Below are positions 1 through 14,100 of a stretch of 64,000 bases of DNA, piece by piece (positions within the stretch are counted from its first letter, which is position 1; every line of letters starts with the position of its first letter). The position numbers and the translations under genes were made by a program. Origin of the DNA: Pyrenopolyporus hunteri (taxonomy: Eukaryota; Ascomycota; Sordariomycetes; Xylariales; Hypoxylaceae); the NCBI GenBank assembly GCA_902806595.1, contig CADCXC010000005.1:1736001-1800000 (forward strand), written 5' to 3'. The notes beneath the pieces were generated by a model. That model saw nothing but the letters and a program-made list of their open reading frames with translations, did no database searches and was not told where the DNA came from.

Positions 1-1008
1 CATGCAATCGCATACAGTACCTAACAGAGCTTAGAGTACTTAGTTGCAGGCCGAGTCATTCGCTTGATCATCGGTCAAACTTTCCGGAACCGCACCAACC
101 TTCGAGGTGGCCTAGAGTGGAAAAGCGAAAGCAAAAACAGCAAAAGGGAAAAGAAACTAGGTACCTACATATTCCTCTGCTGTACTAGGCCTGCAGCTCT
201 AGGTAGCTGCCACTCGAGGATCTCGCAGCTATCATTGACTGCCTCCTTGCACATCCCCCTGTCCAGCTCACAAGGTACCTACATACAGCTCCAGCCTGCC
301 TACGGCTCCATACGTCAGGCTTGTTCTATTGTAAGGTATTGCAGCGTATTGTGTTGTATTATACAATACCATACCTACAGTATTCTGGTAGACCTACATC
401 ATTTCTCGTCTCTGCCTTTTCCTTCTCCCCTCAACGGTTGCCTTCGCCTTATTCCTCTCTCCTCGCTCCTCTTCTTCTTACCTAACAACCCCTGTTCAAC
501 ACCCGGGATACACTGCCAGTCTCGAGCTGTGCTGGTAGTCGAGAAACACGAGAGAGACACGAGATCTCCCCATCATTGTAACCCTTGTGGCCTAAATCTT
601 CCTGTGTCTGTCATTCGAGGTGACACAACCATCCCCGCCTTTCAAGGTTCCTGTCCCCAAGGGCCTCGATTCTCCGCCGACCGACCTATCGGATACCCTG
701 CCTCTACAGAGTACATCATTTACATCCACTTTGACGTCCCAGGACCCAACTGACCCTACCTAAGCCTTGGTCCAGAGATATACCGACTTCCTTCTAACTG
801 GCTTCCTCTCTTCGACCTTCTTCACCATCTGCCTCGTGGCATCTATCTCCCCCCTTCCCGTCGACGAACCGTATCCTTATTCGCCTGCGCCCAAGCTGTA
901 TGTGTACATGACGAATACTCGAGCCACCGACTTCGTCCCGATTCCCTTATAAGCCCCCGGGCTGCATTAACCAAGCTTCCTGTCATAAGTCAACCTACAC
1001 AGGGAGCC
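1..1008. other. Upstream region / probable 5' leader of ATG1
   Basis: I see no convincing gene here. The stretch is rich in pyrimidine tracts, especially from about 400 to 480 and 770 to 860, as is common in fungal promoters and long 5' leaders. The open frames in it start at non-ATG codons and show no recognisable domain. The start codon of ATG1 follows directly in the context gccATGG. Confidence 0.5.
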
Positions 1009-4000
1009 ATGGCGGACCCTCGAGCGCCTTCGGGCTCGTCCTCTCGTCGTGCGAGGGCTGCCGATGATGTCGTTGGTCAGTTCATTATTGGTTCCGAGAT
1101 AGGTAAAGGTAGCTTCGCCCAAGTATATATGGGCAAGCACAAGGTTCGTACCTCTAGGATATACCCAAGCATCCCCCTTATCTTAAGCTATTGCCACCGT
1201 CTTGCGTATCTGGTGAAGAAGTAATTCTAGGCTTTGATGACGATAGCCTCGTACAACAGCAGTCGCAAGAACCCCCTATTGTGATAGTGACTCATATTGA
1301 AGGTTAACAGTTAAGCTAATGGAAGTTGCACAGATGTCCGGCGCCTTGGTCGCGATCAAGTCCGTCGAGCTCGCGCGGTTAAACAAGAAGTTGAAGGAAA
1401 ATCTCTATAGCGAAATCAAAATTCTCAAGGACCTCCGACATCCGCACATCGTCGCCCTCCATGACTGCATCGAGTCCTCGACTCACATCAACCTTATGAT
1501 GGAATACTGTGAACTAGGAGACCTGTCAATCTTCATCAAGAGGAGGGAGAATCTCATCACATATCCCGCTACTTGCGACATGGCCCGAAAGTACCCTAGC
1601 ACTCCAGGTGCTGGCCTTCACGAAGTTATCATCCGTCATTTCCTCAAACAACTCGCGAGCGCCTTACAGTTTCTGCGAGAAGGCAACTTCGTTCATCGCG
1701 ACATCAAGCCCCAAAATCTCTTATTGCTCCCGTCGATCCAGTACAGAGAGTCGAATAAGAGCAGCCGACCGATCCTCAGCGCTAGCAATGACTCGTTAAT
1801 ACCGGCTGTTGGATTGCAATCGCTGCCGATGCTGAAATTGGCCGACTTTGGGTTCGCCCGTGTGTTGCCAGCGACGTCGCTGGCCGAGACGCTCTGCGGG
1901 TCTCCCCTTTACATGGCGCCTGAAATACTGCGCTACGAGCGATATGATGCCAAGGCGGATTTGTGGTCTGTTGGCACTGTCGCGTATGAGATGATATCGG
2001 GCAGGCCACCATTCCGAGCTAATAATCACGTCGAGCTCTTAAGGAAGATCGAAAGCTCCGACGCGCAGGTCAAGTTCTCGCGAGACTGCCAGGTGAGCTC
2101 GGATCTTAAGGCCTTGATTCGTGCGCTTCTGAAGCGCAACCCCGTCGAAAGGCTAAGCTTTGAGAACTTCTTCAGCAATCAAGTCATCGCTGGCGAAATA
2201 CCAGGTTTAGTTGAGGACGACATACCTAGGATCCACAGACAACCGTCGAGAGAAGTACGCACTACCTCCAGGACCGACGAGATTGACCCGCCCCAACGAC
2301 GCATGTCGATTCATCGACGCTACGGTACCGATCCAGACACGATACATCAAAATAGCGGTTCTCCGTCGCCTCGCGAGAGACCGCTGAAGGCCTCTCCTCT
2401 AGCCTCACCGACGGAGTTTGGAAATCAGGATGCGCAAGGTACCTCCCGCACAACGCAACCCCCGCGAGACGAGATCGCTCCAGGTCTCGGAATTCGGCGG
2501 CCACAGACTATACCTTCTACATCAGCACCTACTCAGCCAGCCTTCATCGGAGAGCGACGGAAGCGCGTGTCTTCTAACGCCTCGCTCAACAAATACAACG
2601 AAGGCCAATCTCCGACGCAAGAGGAAATTGGAAATGCTAAGAGTAGATCGGAACGTTCTAGAAGAGAAGAACGAGAAAGAGCTGCCCAGGAAATTGCTTT
2701 TGAGCGGGATTACGTGGTGGTAGAGAAGAAGCACGTGGAAGTGAACGCGTTCGCCGATGAGTTGGCTGCAAAGGGAGCACAAGCACAAGAGTCTTCTCCT
2801 AGGTCGGGACAAGTCATTCGTCGTGCTACTCAGCAGGGCGCGCCAACGTCAACGACGGGCGCAATTCCTGCTCAACCGTCTCACGCATTACAGATTGCAC
2901 AAGGTAGGCAGCGGCCTGAGCATTATCGCCGAGGGTCTTATGATAAGACGCTGTCTAGTAGCCCCGGATCTACAACGTCCGCAATCTATAACGCTATTTC
3001 GGGTGCAAGTTTGAGGATATTCGGCGTCAAGTATCCGACACACTTGCTCGGTAAAGGCACATCGCCCCCGCATCCTTACAACGCATTCCCGGCATATCCT
3101 ACGCCAGCCGCCCCTACCGGCCTCATCACCGATGGTCGTCAAGGAGGCCCGGTCGATGAAGACTTACGGGTTGCCCAGTGTATTGAAGACTATGCGACGC
3201 GGAGCGACGTTGTTTGGGGCTTTGCTGAGGTCAAGTACAAGCAACTTGTACCGATGGCGCCTTCGATGGACCATGGTCTTGGTGGAGTCCCCGCCGATAA
3301 GATGGTGTTGGAAGAGGATGACGGTTTGACCGTGGAAGCGGTTGTAGCCCTCTCAGAGGAAGCCCTCGTCCTGTACGTGAAAGCGCTTTCACTGCTCGCC
3401 AAGTCTATGGATATCGCAAATATCTGGTGGACTCGTAAAAATCGGATTGATTCAAGCTCGACGCAGCATGTAGTGAATCGCGACCCAGCGAGCGCACAGA
3501 ACCTGATAACGAGGGTCAACTCTGCGGTTCAGTGGGTCCGTAGACGGTTCAACGAAACCTTAGAAAAAGCCGAGGTAGTACGGCTCAAGCTACTTGACGC
3601 GCAGAAGCAGCTTCCAGAGGATCACCCAAGCCATCCAGGAAATAACCAGCTAGAAACGCTATCGACGGGAACCTCGAGCACCGAAGGTATTGTGTTGACG
3701 GCAGGTCTTAGCGCTGAGAAGTTGATGTACGAAAGAGCTCTCGAGATGAGCCGCGCCGCCGCTATCAACGAAATTGCCAACGAAGATTTACCTGGCTGCG
3801 AGATATCATACAAAACTGCTATCTGCATGCTTGAGGCAGTGTTAGACAATGATGAGGACTTATCGAAGCGTAGACTCTCCGGATCATCGAAGACAGAGCG
3901 TGATGTAGTTGGCGAAGGTGCGTCGGAAATCAACCCGGACGATCAACAAGCTGTTCATAAGAGTACGTGCCCCTTGAGTACCCCTTTCCTAAGTACATAT

Positions 4001-4175
4001 TTAACGAAGCAAATGGCTAACTGTTAATCAAGTGATCAATATGATCAACGGAAGACTTACAACTCTTCGAAAGAAATTACAGATAATTGCCAACGCTTCT
4101 AAAGCTCAACAAAACCTGCCCCGAAAACGCAGCGGCGACGTTGCACCGCGGAGTGTTCCTATCAGTGCTTCGTGA
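1009..4175 (+). CDS. ATG1: Serine/threonine protein kinase ATG1 (autophagy initiation)
   Basis: ATG1/ULK kinase, the initiator of autophagy that acts with Atg13 and Atg17 at the pre-autophagosomal structure. Three exons fit: 1009-1143, 1334-3962 and 4033-4175, with introns GTTCGT..CAG and GTACGT..AAG, giving about 968 residues, a usual length for fungal ATG1. The glycine loop (IGKGSFAQVY) is in exon 1. The ATP lysine is Lys54 (VAIK), the catalytic loop HRDIKPQN has Asp168, DFG is at 216-218, and an APE motif follows. A long low-complexity Ser/Pro/Arg linker leads to the C-terminal ATG1 region, which includes EALVLYVKALSLLAKSM and binds Atg13 in the family. The last exon restores MINMINGRL, a segment expected in orthologues and lost if the second intron is read through. 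The first donor (GTTCGT) is unusual but the frame and homology fit. Confidence 0.95.
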
Positions 4176-7100
4176 TTAAAAACAAGGAAAAAAAAAAAGA
4201 GGCCACTTCTCACGACGTATGACGACACGTAAAAGATTGCACTACAGCTATTTAAGCCCCGCGGCCTTCATAATTTGTTCATTAAGACTAATCCCTCGGC
4301 CGTGACCAGCGATGGCTAGTCTATCATTTTCCACTGGGTTCATCACCGGGCGTTACGGACGGCGATTTCATTTCAGTTCCGGTATACTTATAAGGCATTC
4401 AATATTCTTCCCATTATGGTCGTCGAGCCGGCCTCCTTTTGCTCATTTCTCGTTTTCTCATTTTCTCTCGCATGACAGTGGCTTAGGGTCTTGCGGTGTA
4501 TGCCTTTTGGATTGTGAGGGGGGTTCCTTGACCGCCCCATGTATGTTGGCGTGTTATGACAGAGTTAAATCTCTGTCTTGATGTCTGGCGCAAAGGTGGG
4601 GCGATACACGGCACCACGAGCGCGTGGCTTCGGCTGCTGTAAACCTGTGCACGGGTGGTGCAGGATCCCCAGACATGTTTGGTATTTGCTTTTACTCTCC
4701 TCTCGCGACGACCGAATACCCCTTTGGCGAACATGGACAATCCGTGGCTAGGGAAAGGATCGGTTGCATCTTGGCTTGTTTCTGGGTCGGTCGGTGTCAC
4801 GGTAAACTATGGGTTTTTGCTAGAGCTGATCGGTGCTGGTTGCATATGGATTGGACCGTGGCGCTCCCCTTTGTAACTACAGTGTATACGGCAGACTTGC
4901 CATTCTCGTTACCGTATGAACAACCAGGAAATTGACCATGCTTTAGCTGTTTTTCTCAATTGATTCCCAGGTAGACTATACGCGATCGCGCAAGAGACCG
5001 ATTCGAATACTATGTCCCTAGGTACCTACCTATGTCTACTATGTATTCTATGATATGTACGCCATGAGTCTTTAGTGATTATAACTGTTTCCCTTTATCA
5101 ATCGAGTTCGATAGCCAGGTACCTTACCTATCTGGTGATCGAGAGGTGTACTTATCAGGGGAAGGGGAAGGGGAGGGTTGGATACCCATATGTGGGATGC
5201 ATATAAAGGAGGTTATCCATTCTTGTTTGCGGGCCAACTCCTTCTCGGCGCGAACCGTTAGGCCCCTGATCTTACATGTACATGTAGGTAATCGCAGGCG
5301 TTGTTGAAATCTACAAATTTGTTTCTCGTTACACCAGATGTCGTCAGCTTCAACCCGACGTATTACGGCGGATTTTACACGATTTCGTCAAGGACTCATA
5401 AAACGATTACCCATAGAGTTCGGGGGACTATATATAGATACCTAGATGAATATGTGTAATTCTTAGCGATATATTTCTATATATGACCTTGATTTTTACT
5501 ATTTGGACTTTAACTTTGTGTATATGATCATTGTATTATACCCGTGTAAGCGCTGGTAGCTCAGAGCATGCCCGACAAACCCTCGGTCTCAGTGTTTAGT
5601 TATGACGTCCGCTGAGAAAACTAGTGCGCGAACTATATACCGTGCTACCTATGTCGATCGATCTGCCTACTGCCATAAGCACCTAACTACGCCCTCACAT
5701 AGCTAGCCGGATCGACCTAACGGGACGGCGTCGATTAAGTGCGCGTTTTAGAGCGGCCTTAAGGGGTATACATGTACACTGACTTGTGCACTGACTTTGA
5801 CGCCACTTCTACTTAATTCAACGCATGCTCCTTTTCCCTCTCCCCACTTAGAACTGTAGCACATAGTAAATAGGTACCTAGGTGCTAGGGTTAGAGCTGT
5901 ATACTGGTTTCGGCTTAGGAAGGTGTGATGGCGCTGGATACTAAGTATATAGTTACGTTATCTTGCTATTCTACCTATTCTATCCATCTCTCTCTTCTCT
6001 CTGTCTTCTTATTCGTCTTACTATTTCTTGTCCAATATGACTTCTACATCTTATCTCGCCTATTTCCCCCGGTATTGGCTGTCAGCTTCGGAATGCAGCG
6101 TTGCTGTCGAATTATGGTGTGCATCCAGGTACTGATCTTATCTAAGACGACGTACATAAAACTCCTCGTCGCGTCGTTGAACCTATGTCCGGCCTCTTTT
6201 CCCGGGTACATACTACCTTACCTAGCACCATCCCGTTGATCTTTGACGGCTGCCTGGGATAGGTACTTAGGCGCATCAAATAATAGGCTTTACCAGCTTA
6301 ACATCGTACTAAATATCCTACTAAAGAGGCGATCTACGGGGCGAGCTTCCCATGTGAGAGCTAACGTCCCGTACCTGGCTTCAACAACGTGACCACTTTC
6401 CGTCTTGTCGTGACCTGTCAGTCATGCTCGTCTACGTAATACCAGCCTCCTTTGCACAAGACGACGATCCGCGGTGTGCTACGCATGTATATATGTGTGG
6501 AATGTATTAGGGGTTGTACATACGTGAGCGGTCCGCCAGCCGGGGTTGACGATGGGGTGGGAAGAGAGGGGGGAGAAATGGGGAGTTTGAAGGCAGCAGA
6601 GAAACTCTGCTAAATTTAGGACCCAAGAAAGCACTAAAATGGGTAGTGTCTGGGCTGATCGGTGGCGGGGTTGAAGCAGATACATGTAATACGCTCAAAT
6701 TTGGACCTTAAGAGCCCTTCTTATTAACAGCCATCGCAGATAAGATTTGTATTGTACGCTCTTGGGGAGAGCTGCGCTGTGACGCCAATACGAATGTAGA
6801 CTCGCCAAGAAAGGCCCGGATTCGACTGACAAAGGAGACAATCCCATTCTAACTACATACGTAGGTACGTATCTCGCTGCCTATGCTAGTAGGGGAGCCC
6901 CTTCGTGAGGTTGTAAACGCGGTGGGCTGGTACAGGTCGACGTCATATCTGGAACCTGGGACCGCGCGAGATGCAAGTCTCCCAACCCGCCACCCCTCTC
7001 CCTAGCCTCATCCGTACTATTGTACTTGTCAATAGACACACTACAGCGGCTGAGCGGGCTTCAGTGGATTGTCTGTTTTTCTTCTTTTGGGGGAACGCCC

Positions 7101-9403
7101 CTAGTCCTTTGACCTTTTCAATTCGTCCTATTAAAAACTTGGAAATAGTGGCATATGACGCTGACGGCATGATAGCCAACAGCCCCAGACATGACAAAAT
7201 AAGGTGGCAACGGCAGACGCAAGCTGCTGAAGTACGTATGTACTTACGATACCTCGCACCTGTACTGACCCTAGATGTGGGCGGTGGTTTTGTCGCTGTT
7301 GGCGACTTATACACGTACAGCGCGTATTCAACTATCGCCTTGTCTGCGGCTTGGGCCCTGCGAGTTGAAGTACCGAGTCCTGTCGAAATACCGGCCTCAT
7401 AGGCTACCTACGTACGGTACCTACACCGATATCTATATAGAAGCTAATAATAGCTGTTGTAGAACGGCATGCTTACTTCAGCTTCCAGATACAGAGAAAG
7501 CAAAATGTTTAAATGCGGCCTGGACCATGTTTCAGGATAAGAATGTCAACCCTGTTTGGAACGATACGAGAAAGTCTAGATGTGTGTCTAGACCCCGTAG
7601 CCCTGAAATCCTCCTTAGAGGTCGGTACCAATTGCAGCGTAGGTCCTTTGTTCGACCGCCTCGACCGCCCCTGGATGTAGCGCTACGGACTCGCGGGATA
7701 GCGGGTTGACAAGTGTAACGTAGAGGCTTAGCACAGTCCCCCAACACGGCCCGCCGTGAGCTAGGGCCGGGCTTCAACCATCGTTCAAAAGTATACCGTA
7801 CGTACGTACATAGACGGGCGGGTAAGTATCGAGTAATGTAGATTAGCATCTTGGATTTCCGTATCCGATTTGAAAAGCTTACGCCCTCAACTTAATTCAC
7901 TTAGTCCTCAAGTCTATCTCTATGGAAGATCTACAGATACGAGGCGTGTAACTTTGCGCCATGTCCAATATGCGGACGCCAAGTGTAAGGGAAGGCGAGT
8001 CTAAAAAGCAAACGACAGAACTCACGGGCGTTAGCAAAACAACAAGCAACAGGGCTGCCGTGGAATATGTGACGGAGACGGGCTCGTATAGGGCGGATAT
8101 CATGATGTTGGTATAAACCATGATCATCAAGAGAGCCCGGCTGTTTCGTAGAGAGCGTAGCCAGAATACGGCTTTTGGCTGCACGTCGATCTGCTGTACC
8201 ATTAGTCTCTCTCGCCTGGCGCGAACTGGAGAAGAATTATACGTCTTATCGGTCGACGAAGGTATTAAGATTCGCCCCTGTATATTATCCGCGAGGCATA
8301 GAGAGTAAACACTGTTAGGTACCTATTTACCTAGTATAGTTATACGCTTAACGCTATCTTATATTACACAATGTATAGTAGATACCTGAGTTGAAATCTT
8401 CCGCTATTATGTACGTACGGGTAGTTAAAAAAAAAAGACAGTAAGAGCTTAAAAACCATGTGCACTGTATAAATTCTGTCTCTTGCAGAGGCACTTCAGC
8501 CACACTTGATGTCAAGTATGTTAGGTACCTAGGGTACCAAGTAGTGGCAGCGGAATGCAATGCCCCAAATAAAGGCGCCTAACCTAACATACGGGCTGTT
8601 TGTTGTAGGCGTATAGGTATCTGTCGTGTGGAAGGTTAGGTACATGTACCTATAATAGGTACGCTCGGATAGGGCAAGTGGGATCTGATGCATCCATTCC
8701 TAGGTCTACTAGCCTAGGTACATACATAGTACCTACCACCTACCTCTTCCTAGCCTGACCCCAAGGGCTGCTACCGCTATTTACGAACTTTGACCTGCCC
8801 ACCAGGTACCGACGTCCAACCCTCTTTTAACTGACTTAACTGATTTCACTGACATAACCGACTTACCTAGGTACCTAGGTAGGGGTACCTACCTGACTTT
8901 ACATACCTGAACTTTACCCTACCTCAGGTATTGTATTATTGAGGCCACCACATTCACTCTCGCCCTCCAATCTTCCTGATGCCTCCTACGAATGCGTTAA
9001 TACCATCAGTCCCCAAAGACGTCGAGTTACCAACGTTTGAAAATTGTCGACTTCTCATTTGTTAGGTCCTTGTCTACCCTGAAACAACTCGGACTAGACC
9101 CGACATTCATTATACCCGTCCGCCCTCCCTCTGTATCGCCCGCAATCAATCAACAATCCACCTACCCACCAAGTCCGCACACACACACACAACATAGACG
9201 CCCGCACTCGACCCTGTCTTCGTCCATTTTCTCTCTCTCAACACGGCGAACCTCGAAGCCTTCCGCATCTCGCACTCTTTTTCATCGATAGAAGTCCATC
9301 CTAAGAGACAGCGTACAAGGTCGCGCGCATCTCCAGCACCGACGCATCGCCTAGCCCTGCTGACGGTCGCGGTCACCGTCGCCCGCGCGTCGTCATAGAC
9401 ACA
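4176..9403. other. Long intergenic region, no gene recognised
   Basis: About 5.2 kb separates the ATG1 stop from the RhoGAP start. Open frames are short and overlap on both strands without a domain I recognise. The sequence holds several copies of a palindromic TAGGTACCTA-type motif (near 5020, 8310, 8520, 8640, 8700 and 8870). A CA run near 9177-9193 lies in the probable leader of the RhoGAP gene, just downstream of pyrimidine-rich DNA. Confidence 0.5.
8864..8893. repeat. Cluster of palindromic TACCTAGGTA/TAGGTACCTA motifs
   Basis: Overlapping palindromes built from ACCTAGGTACCTAGGTA run together here and continue as GGGGTACCTACC. The same decanucleotide family recurs at many intergenic sites in the window. 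Confidence 0.75.
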
Positions 9404-12088
9404 ATGACGTCCTCTGTAACCCCGTCGAAACCGCAACAACAAGGCCAGCAAATGAGTCCGCCACATCAGCATCAGCATCATGCTGCTCATCCTGCCTCCC
9501 CGCCGAGCAAGCGAGATCTAAAGTCGTGGTGGAAGAGTTTCCAAACTAGGTCTAGACACCAAGAATCTCAAGGTAAGGGCGACAATTACACCTATCCCAC
9601 CCGTGTGCCAATCGCCCTCTATTCAACCCTTTCCTCCAAGTCTCCAGCCTTTTACCCCCATCCCTTGACTGTCGCCATTGGTATGAAAAATGGCATCTGG
9701 TCTTGCGTCTGCGTCGAGAAACCCAGAATGGTCAGCCAAGACCACCGACGACTGGGATGCCCAACAAGCTCTGTTATCCCGACAGTCTAGCAGAAGATAG
9801 AAGCACGGACTGCGATCTCAGCCCAAAAGCAGTAACTAACGTGAGGTATGAAACAGAGACACAACCCAAAGGCATCTTCGGAGTTCCTCTGCGGCAGAGC
9901 ATTACGTACGCGAATGTCGCAATTTCGCTCGTCGACGAACACGGTAAAAGCTATATATACGGATATGTACCGATTGTAGTGGCCAAATGTGGTGTTTTTC
10001 TGAAGGAGAAAGGTCAGTGACATGCCCGCACGGCCGTAGCCCGACGCTGACAACCATGCAGCTACCAGTGTAGAGGGAATCTTCCGTCTCAGCGGGTCCG
10101 AGAAGCGCATTAAGGAGCTTAAAACGCAGTTCGACTCGCCCGATCGGTATGGGAAGGGACTTGTGTGGGATGGATACACGGTCCACGATGCCGCCAACGT
10201 CCTTCGACGGTACTTGAACGACTTACCCGAACCCGTTGTCCCGCTAGATCTGTACGAGCGATTCCGAGATCCCCTGCGCGGACACACGAAACAAGCTGTC
10301 GGCGATACAGAGGGTACCCAACTAGTCGAGGATTTCAACGAAGCTGAAGCTATAGCGAAGTACCAGCAACTCATCAAAGAGCTACCTCCACTCAACCGAC
10401 AATTGCTCCTGTACATCCTAGACTTGCTTGCCGTCTTTGCCGCCAAGGCTGACGAGAATCGAATGACGGCCCAAAATCTGGCCGCCATCTTTCAGCCCGG
10501 AATGCTCTCGCACCCGCAACATGCCATGGCACCAGAGGAGTACCGACTAAATCAATGTGTTATCATTTTCCTGATTGAAAATCAGGACCACTTCTTGATC
10601 GGTATGCAAGGCACCGCTACGGATGAGAGGACTAAACAAGAAATTGAAAAGGGCCCGCCGACTGTCGTGACACCCGCGACACCGACCCGTAGCACTGGCA
10701 TAGTGAGATCTGCTTCGAGTGCAAGTGCTGGCGCCGAGAGTGTGAGTAGAGACGGTAAGATCCGGAGGAACCGCTCTACTTCGTCACGACACTCATTTCA
10801 ATCCAACGGCGCGTCCACACCCGGCAGTCCTGCTCTGACACCAAACAGCGGGCTCGCAAGAAGCAACACGGTCCCGTCTAAGAAGTCCCCTCATATTCCC
10901 GCAGGAAAGTTTCCACCCCGGCAGAGCTCGCCAACTATGGCGGTGGCTCCTGCTTCTCCCTCGCCTGTAGGACCTACCGTAGCCGCTCCTCCGACCGTGG
11001 CCGAAGAGGCACTACCTGGTCCTGAACAATCTCCGACGACGTCACAACACCTTACTCCGATGGCGGCAGGATCTCAGTCTGCTGGTAGAAGCCAAGAGCG
11101 GCTATTAGGCCCTCCTGGTGATGTCATAACGCCTTTGAGGGAAAGAAACTTACAAAATCTCTTCCAACGATCTCCAGTTTCCGAGAGCGAAAAAAGACAG
11201 CCTAACAAGCTACGCAAAAAGCGGTTACCCAGTAGTACGAATCCGAGTGCTCAGAGTTCGACAGCTTCACTCCCCCATTCGGAGACCGTTTCTCCATCAC
11301 ACGAACATCCGAATCCCATAGAACAGAAGTCCCTTCGCTTGGGGCCCGCCAGCCCCGAGAACGGGACCTCTGCAGAGACTCCTTCGGAGCCGACTCCTAG
11401 AGCTTCCCAGGTGCCCTCCGCGAGCACTACTCAAGGTGACCCAGAGAACGAGAATGCACTCAAGTCCAAGACTTCGCCATCCACGTCCCTGCATTCTTCA
11501 TTTAACGACGGATCCGACCCAGATCAGGTAGAAGAGACTCCGCCGGCCTCTTCTAATGACACCGCAGAAAAGGATAAGAAGCGTCGTTGGCGCATATCTC
11601 GGCGAAAGGAGGACATACCTGGTGTGCATTCTCAAAACCTAGGCAATAACTGTAATGCTGAATTGAGCACATCGTCCGTTGGTAGTGGACATAGACCACG
11701 GAAAAGCTGGACGGGCGACTCTTCAGATGTGGCAGCAACGCTAGCAGAAAGCGAAGCTGGAAGCCGAGAAAAGGAAGAGACAAAAGGTCCTATTGGATGG
11801 ATTAAGACTAAGTACCGGGAAGCCAAGGAAAATGCGGAAGTCAAGCGCACTAAATCTCCTCCAGGGGACCGGGCACAAGGTTTCCTATCTTCAGGAGGGA
11901 AAAGCGTCGATACCATGGGGAGCATAGATGAGAAAGGAGTCTCGTCAGGTACAGGCCCAAGTCATGGTACGCCTCCGCCACCCGAGGCGAACTCGGCACC
12001 CGTTCCGCTAGATCCACGCGACATCCCGCTTCCGAGTTCTCCACCACCGGCTCGAACAGCGCATAATGAGAGGCCCTCACACGCTTAG
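9404..12088 (+). CDS. RhoGAP-domain protein, Sac7/Bag7 type
   Basis: Rho GTPase-activating protein, which by family knowledge switches off Rho1-type GTPases in cell-wall integrity and actin polarity. The model is 9404-9572, 9857-10012 and 10062-12088 (GTAAGG..CAG and GTCAGT..CAG), giving 783 residues. The N-terminus carries SKRDLKSWWKSF, then the Sac7-type entry PKGIFGVPLRQSITYANVAISL. The RhoGAP domain spans roughly residues 58-255; GIFRLSGSEKR contains the arginine finger Arg117, and YTVHDAANVLRRYLNDLPEPVVP follows. The remaining ~520 residues are Ser/Pro/Thr-rich with basic patches and look disordered. The acceptor for exon 2 is supported by a strong branch sequence, TAACTAAC, just upstream. 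An alternative exon inside the 284-bp first intron is possible but would break the conserved junction. The assignment to the Sac7 branch rests on remembered motif similarity. Confidence 0.88.
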
Positions 12089-14100
12089 GAGGGAAGGACT
12101 TCGCGCCAAGACGGCAGCCCACTCCGCGGGGGCGTGACGATCAGGCTAGTGAGCGAGAATTCTATCCTCCACAAATCGCAACTAGGCGAGTCATGATCGG
12201 ACGGTTTGGACATCCCGAATAATGAATTTTCTTCTCAATGTTTTGGTCGTTGGGGGTTTTTGTCTGGAAAAAAAGGGGCGACGGGATAGGGACCGATGAA
12301 TGGGCTTGATTGACGGGTTGATGTGTTACAGAGTTTGACGAAGTTTACGCGCGTTTGGGAGATTATTGTTTCGAAGGGAATAATAACGACCTGCTCCAAC
12401 GGGAAGAAAGAAAAAGAAGAGGGAGAGAATACCGTCTTCTATGGATACCCCTTTCTCCCCTTATGGTTGGTTCGTACGTCGTTTTTGGCTTTTGCGTGGT
12501 GCTGTGATGTGGAATTTTATGTTCGTCGGTTTAACGACCTCGGCTTCTAAAGCCGCCTTTTTTTTGAGAGAGAGAGCTTATGACGTTTTAGAAGCCTCAC
12601 CCTTTTTTATTTTCTTCAAGGTTTAAAAGTATTACGGGGCGGAATGACTTCTATTTATTATATCGTTCAATACAAGGAGGCTATTTCATGTCGTCTAGAC
12701 AGCTTTGCGTTGCTTATCTTTATTACCCCCTCTTCTGGCTTCCCATCGTCTTTTTTTTCTTGGCGCCGTCGGAGTTGAGACTTGCTCGTTGTGTATGTGT
12801 GTTTGCAGCGTGGATTAGTATCTGTATACGAGCAGAGGACACCAAGTGTGCAACCAAGTTTGGTCCCGGAGGATACCTGGGTTTGTCTATTGACGTGCGT
12901 ACCTAATCTGTTACAACACCTACACGGCGTCCTGATACATCGTCACGAATCGGCGGCAGCGAGACATGGCTGGTTATTTGTAGTTTTGGGGCACATTAGC
13001 CTGAAAAATAAAAATACGTGCTGATGCTCTTTTGCTATGAGAGCCAGTTCAGAAAGTCTAGTATAAATTCCTACTCGACATTTTCCAGTCGACAACTCGG
13101 CCGGGTTCCTAAGATACCTATCAACTAAGTGATCCTTATTACTCCTTTCAATAGCGGAAGCGCGGAGAGGTTCACTGGTACGTAAATCACGGCCACGAAA
13201 ATCCCTTTGGCGTGGCCCTTCCGTAGCGCACAAATCCGAAAAAATCAGACTCGGTCATGAATCAGGGACCGATGAATAGGGCAGCGGGATTTGAGCCGCA
13301 CTGAAGTAAGATCTTTAAAACACGTACTGTACTTACCGCTCGTCTATTGGACCTTGGTATTAAAATTATACCATATTATTGATCAGACCGAAACACGCGC
13401 GCCTAAGAGAATAAGCGGAAAACGGCACACATGAAGTCCTAAACTGCCTGGATCTACATCGCATACATGGACGTGTCGGCAAAATTAAAATAACGCCTTA
13501 TACATACCTAGGTAGGTATCCATACAGGCTACTAGGAAACAAGGAAACAGGGTAGGGCTCGTCCTGGCTATGGAGACCTCGTTTGCTATGCGGGTGGCGT
13601 TCCATTCCAGTATTTAGACTAAACAACCTCTAATACGTAGCGCCGGACGACGGATGGGTACCTGCGTCGAGGTTTAGCTCTATTAGGGTACGATGCGCTC
13701 CGTACTGTAGCAAGTCCAAGACCCTGGGTTGCAGTTTAGGCAGGGCTAAGGTGGTAGGCAGGGGTTTTTTTTCTCCCCGGCTATGCCAGATTCCGGACAG
13801 ATCACATGGAAACGTGCCTCTCTCCTCTTTCTCTATTACTATGTGTATATGTTTTGTATGTAGTATGACGTGCGATCCCCGGTTCTAAATTCCACTGCGC
13901 CCGCTCAGTTCAGTTAAGCAAAGCTAGGGCAGTCTAAACTTCCAACCAAGCAATTCGTAAGGATCCAACTTTTTTGCCTCAACTCTATGGGTGCGTGGAA
14001 CAATACTCCGGCTTCCTGTTGCTATGCTCGTCGATATTTTCATCTGTGGGTATCTTGTGCTCCTCCAAGAAAATGTGTAAGTGGAAAGAAAAATGAATCG
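12089..14100. other. Intergenic region between RhoGAP and permease genes
   Basis: The two genes converge on this 2-kb stretch, so it should hold both 3' ends. It is T-rich near 12550-12660 and has small palindromic TACCTAGGTA motifs near 13500. I see no gene in it. Confidence 0.45.

Noticed and set aside
64..753. A 229-codon open frame upstream of ATG1
   Set aside because: It starts at TTG, has the composition of a pyrimidine-rich leader and no recognisable domain.
6971..7402. A 143-codon frame in the 5-kb empty region
   Set aside because: Overlapping frames of similar length exist on the other strand, with no domain, no splice pattern and no codon bias that favours either.
9573..9856. An ATG-started short frame and an alternative exon inside the first intron of the RhoGAP gene
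   Set aside because: Direct joining of 9572 to 9857 gives the conserved Sac7-type junction; the alternatives insert unconserved sequence.
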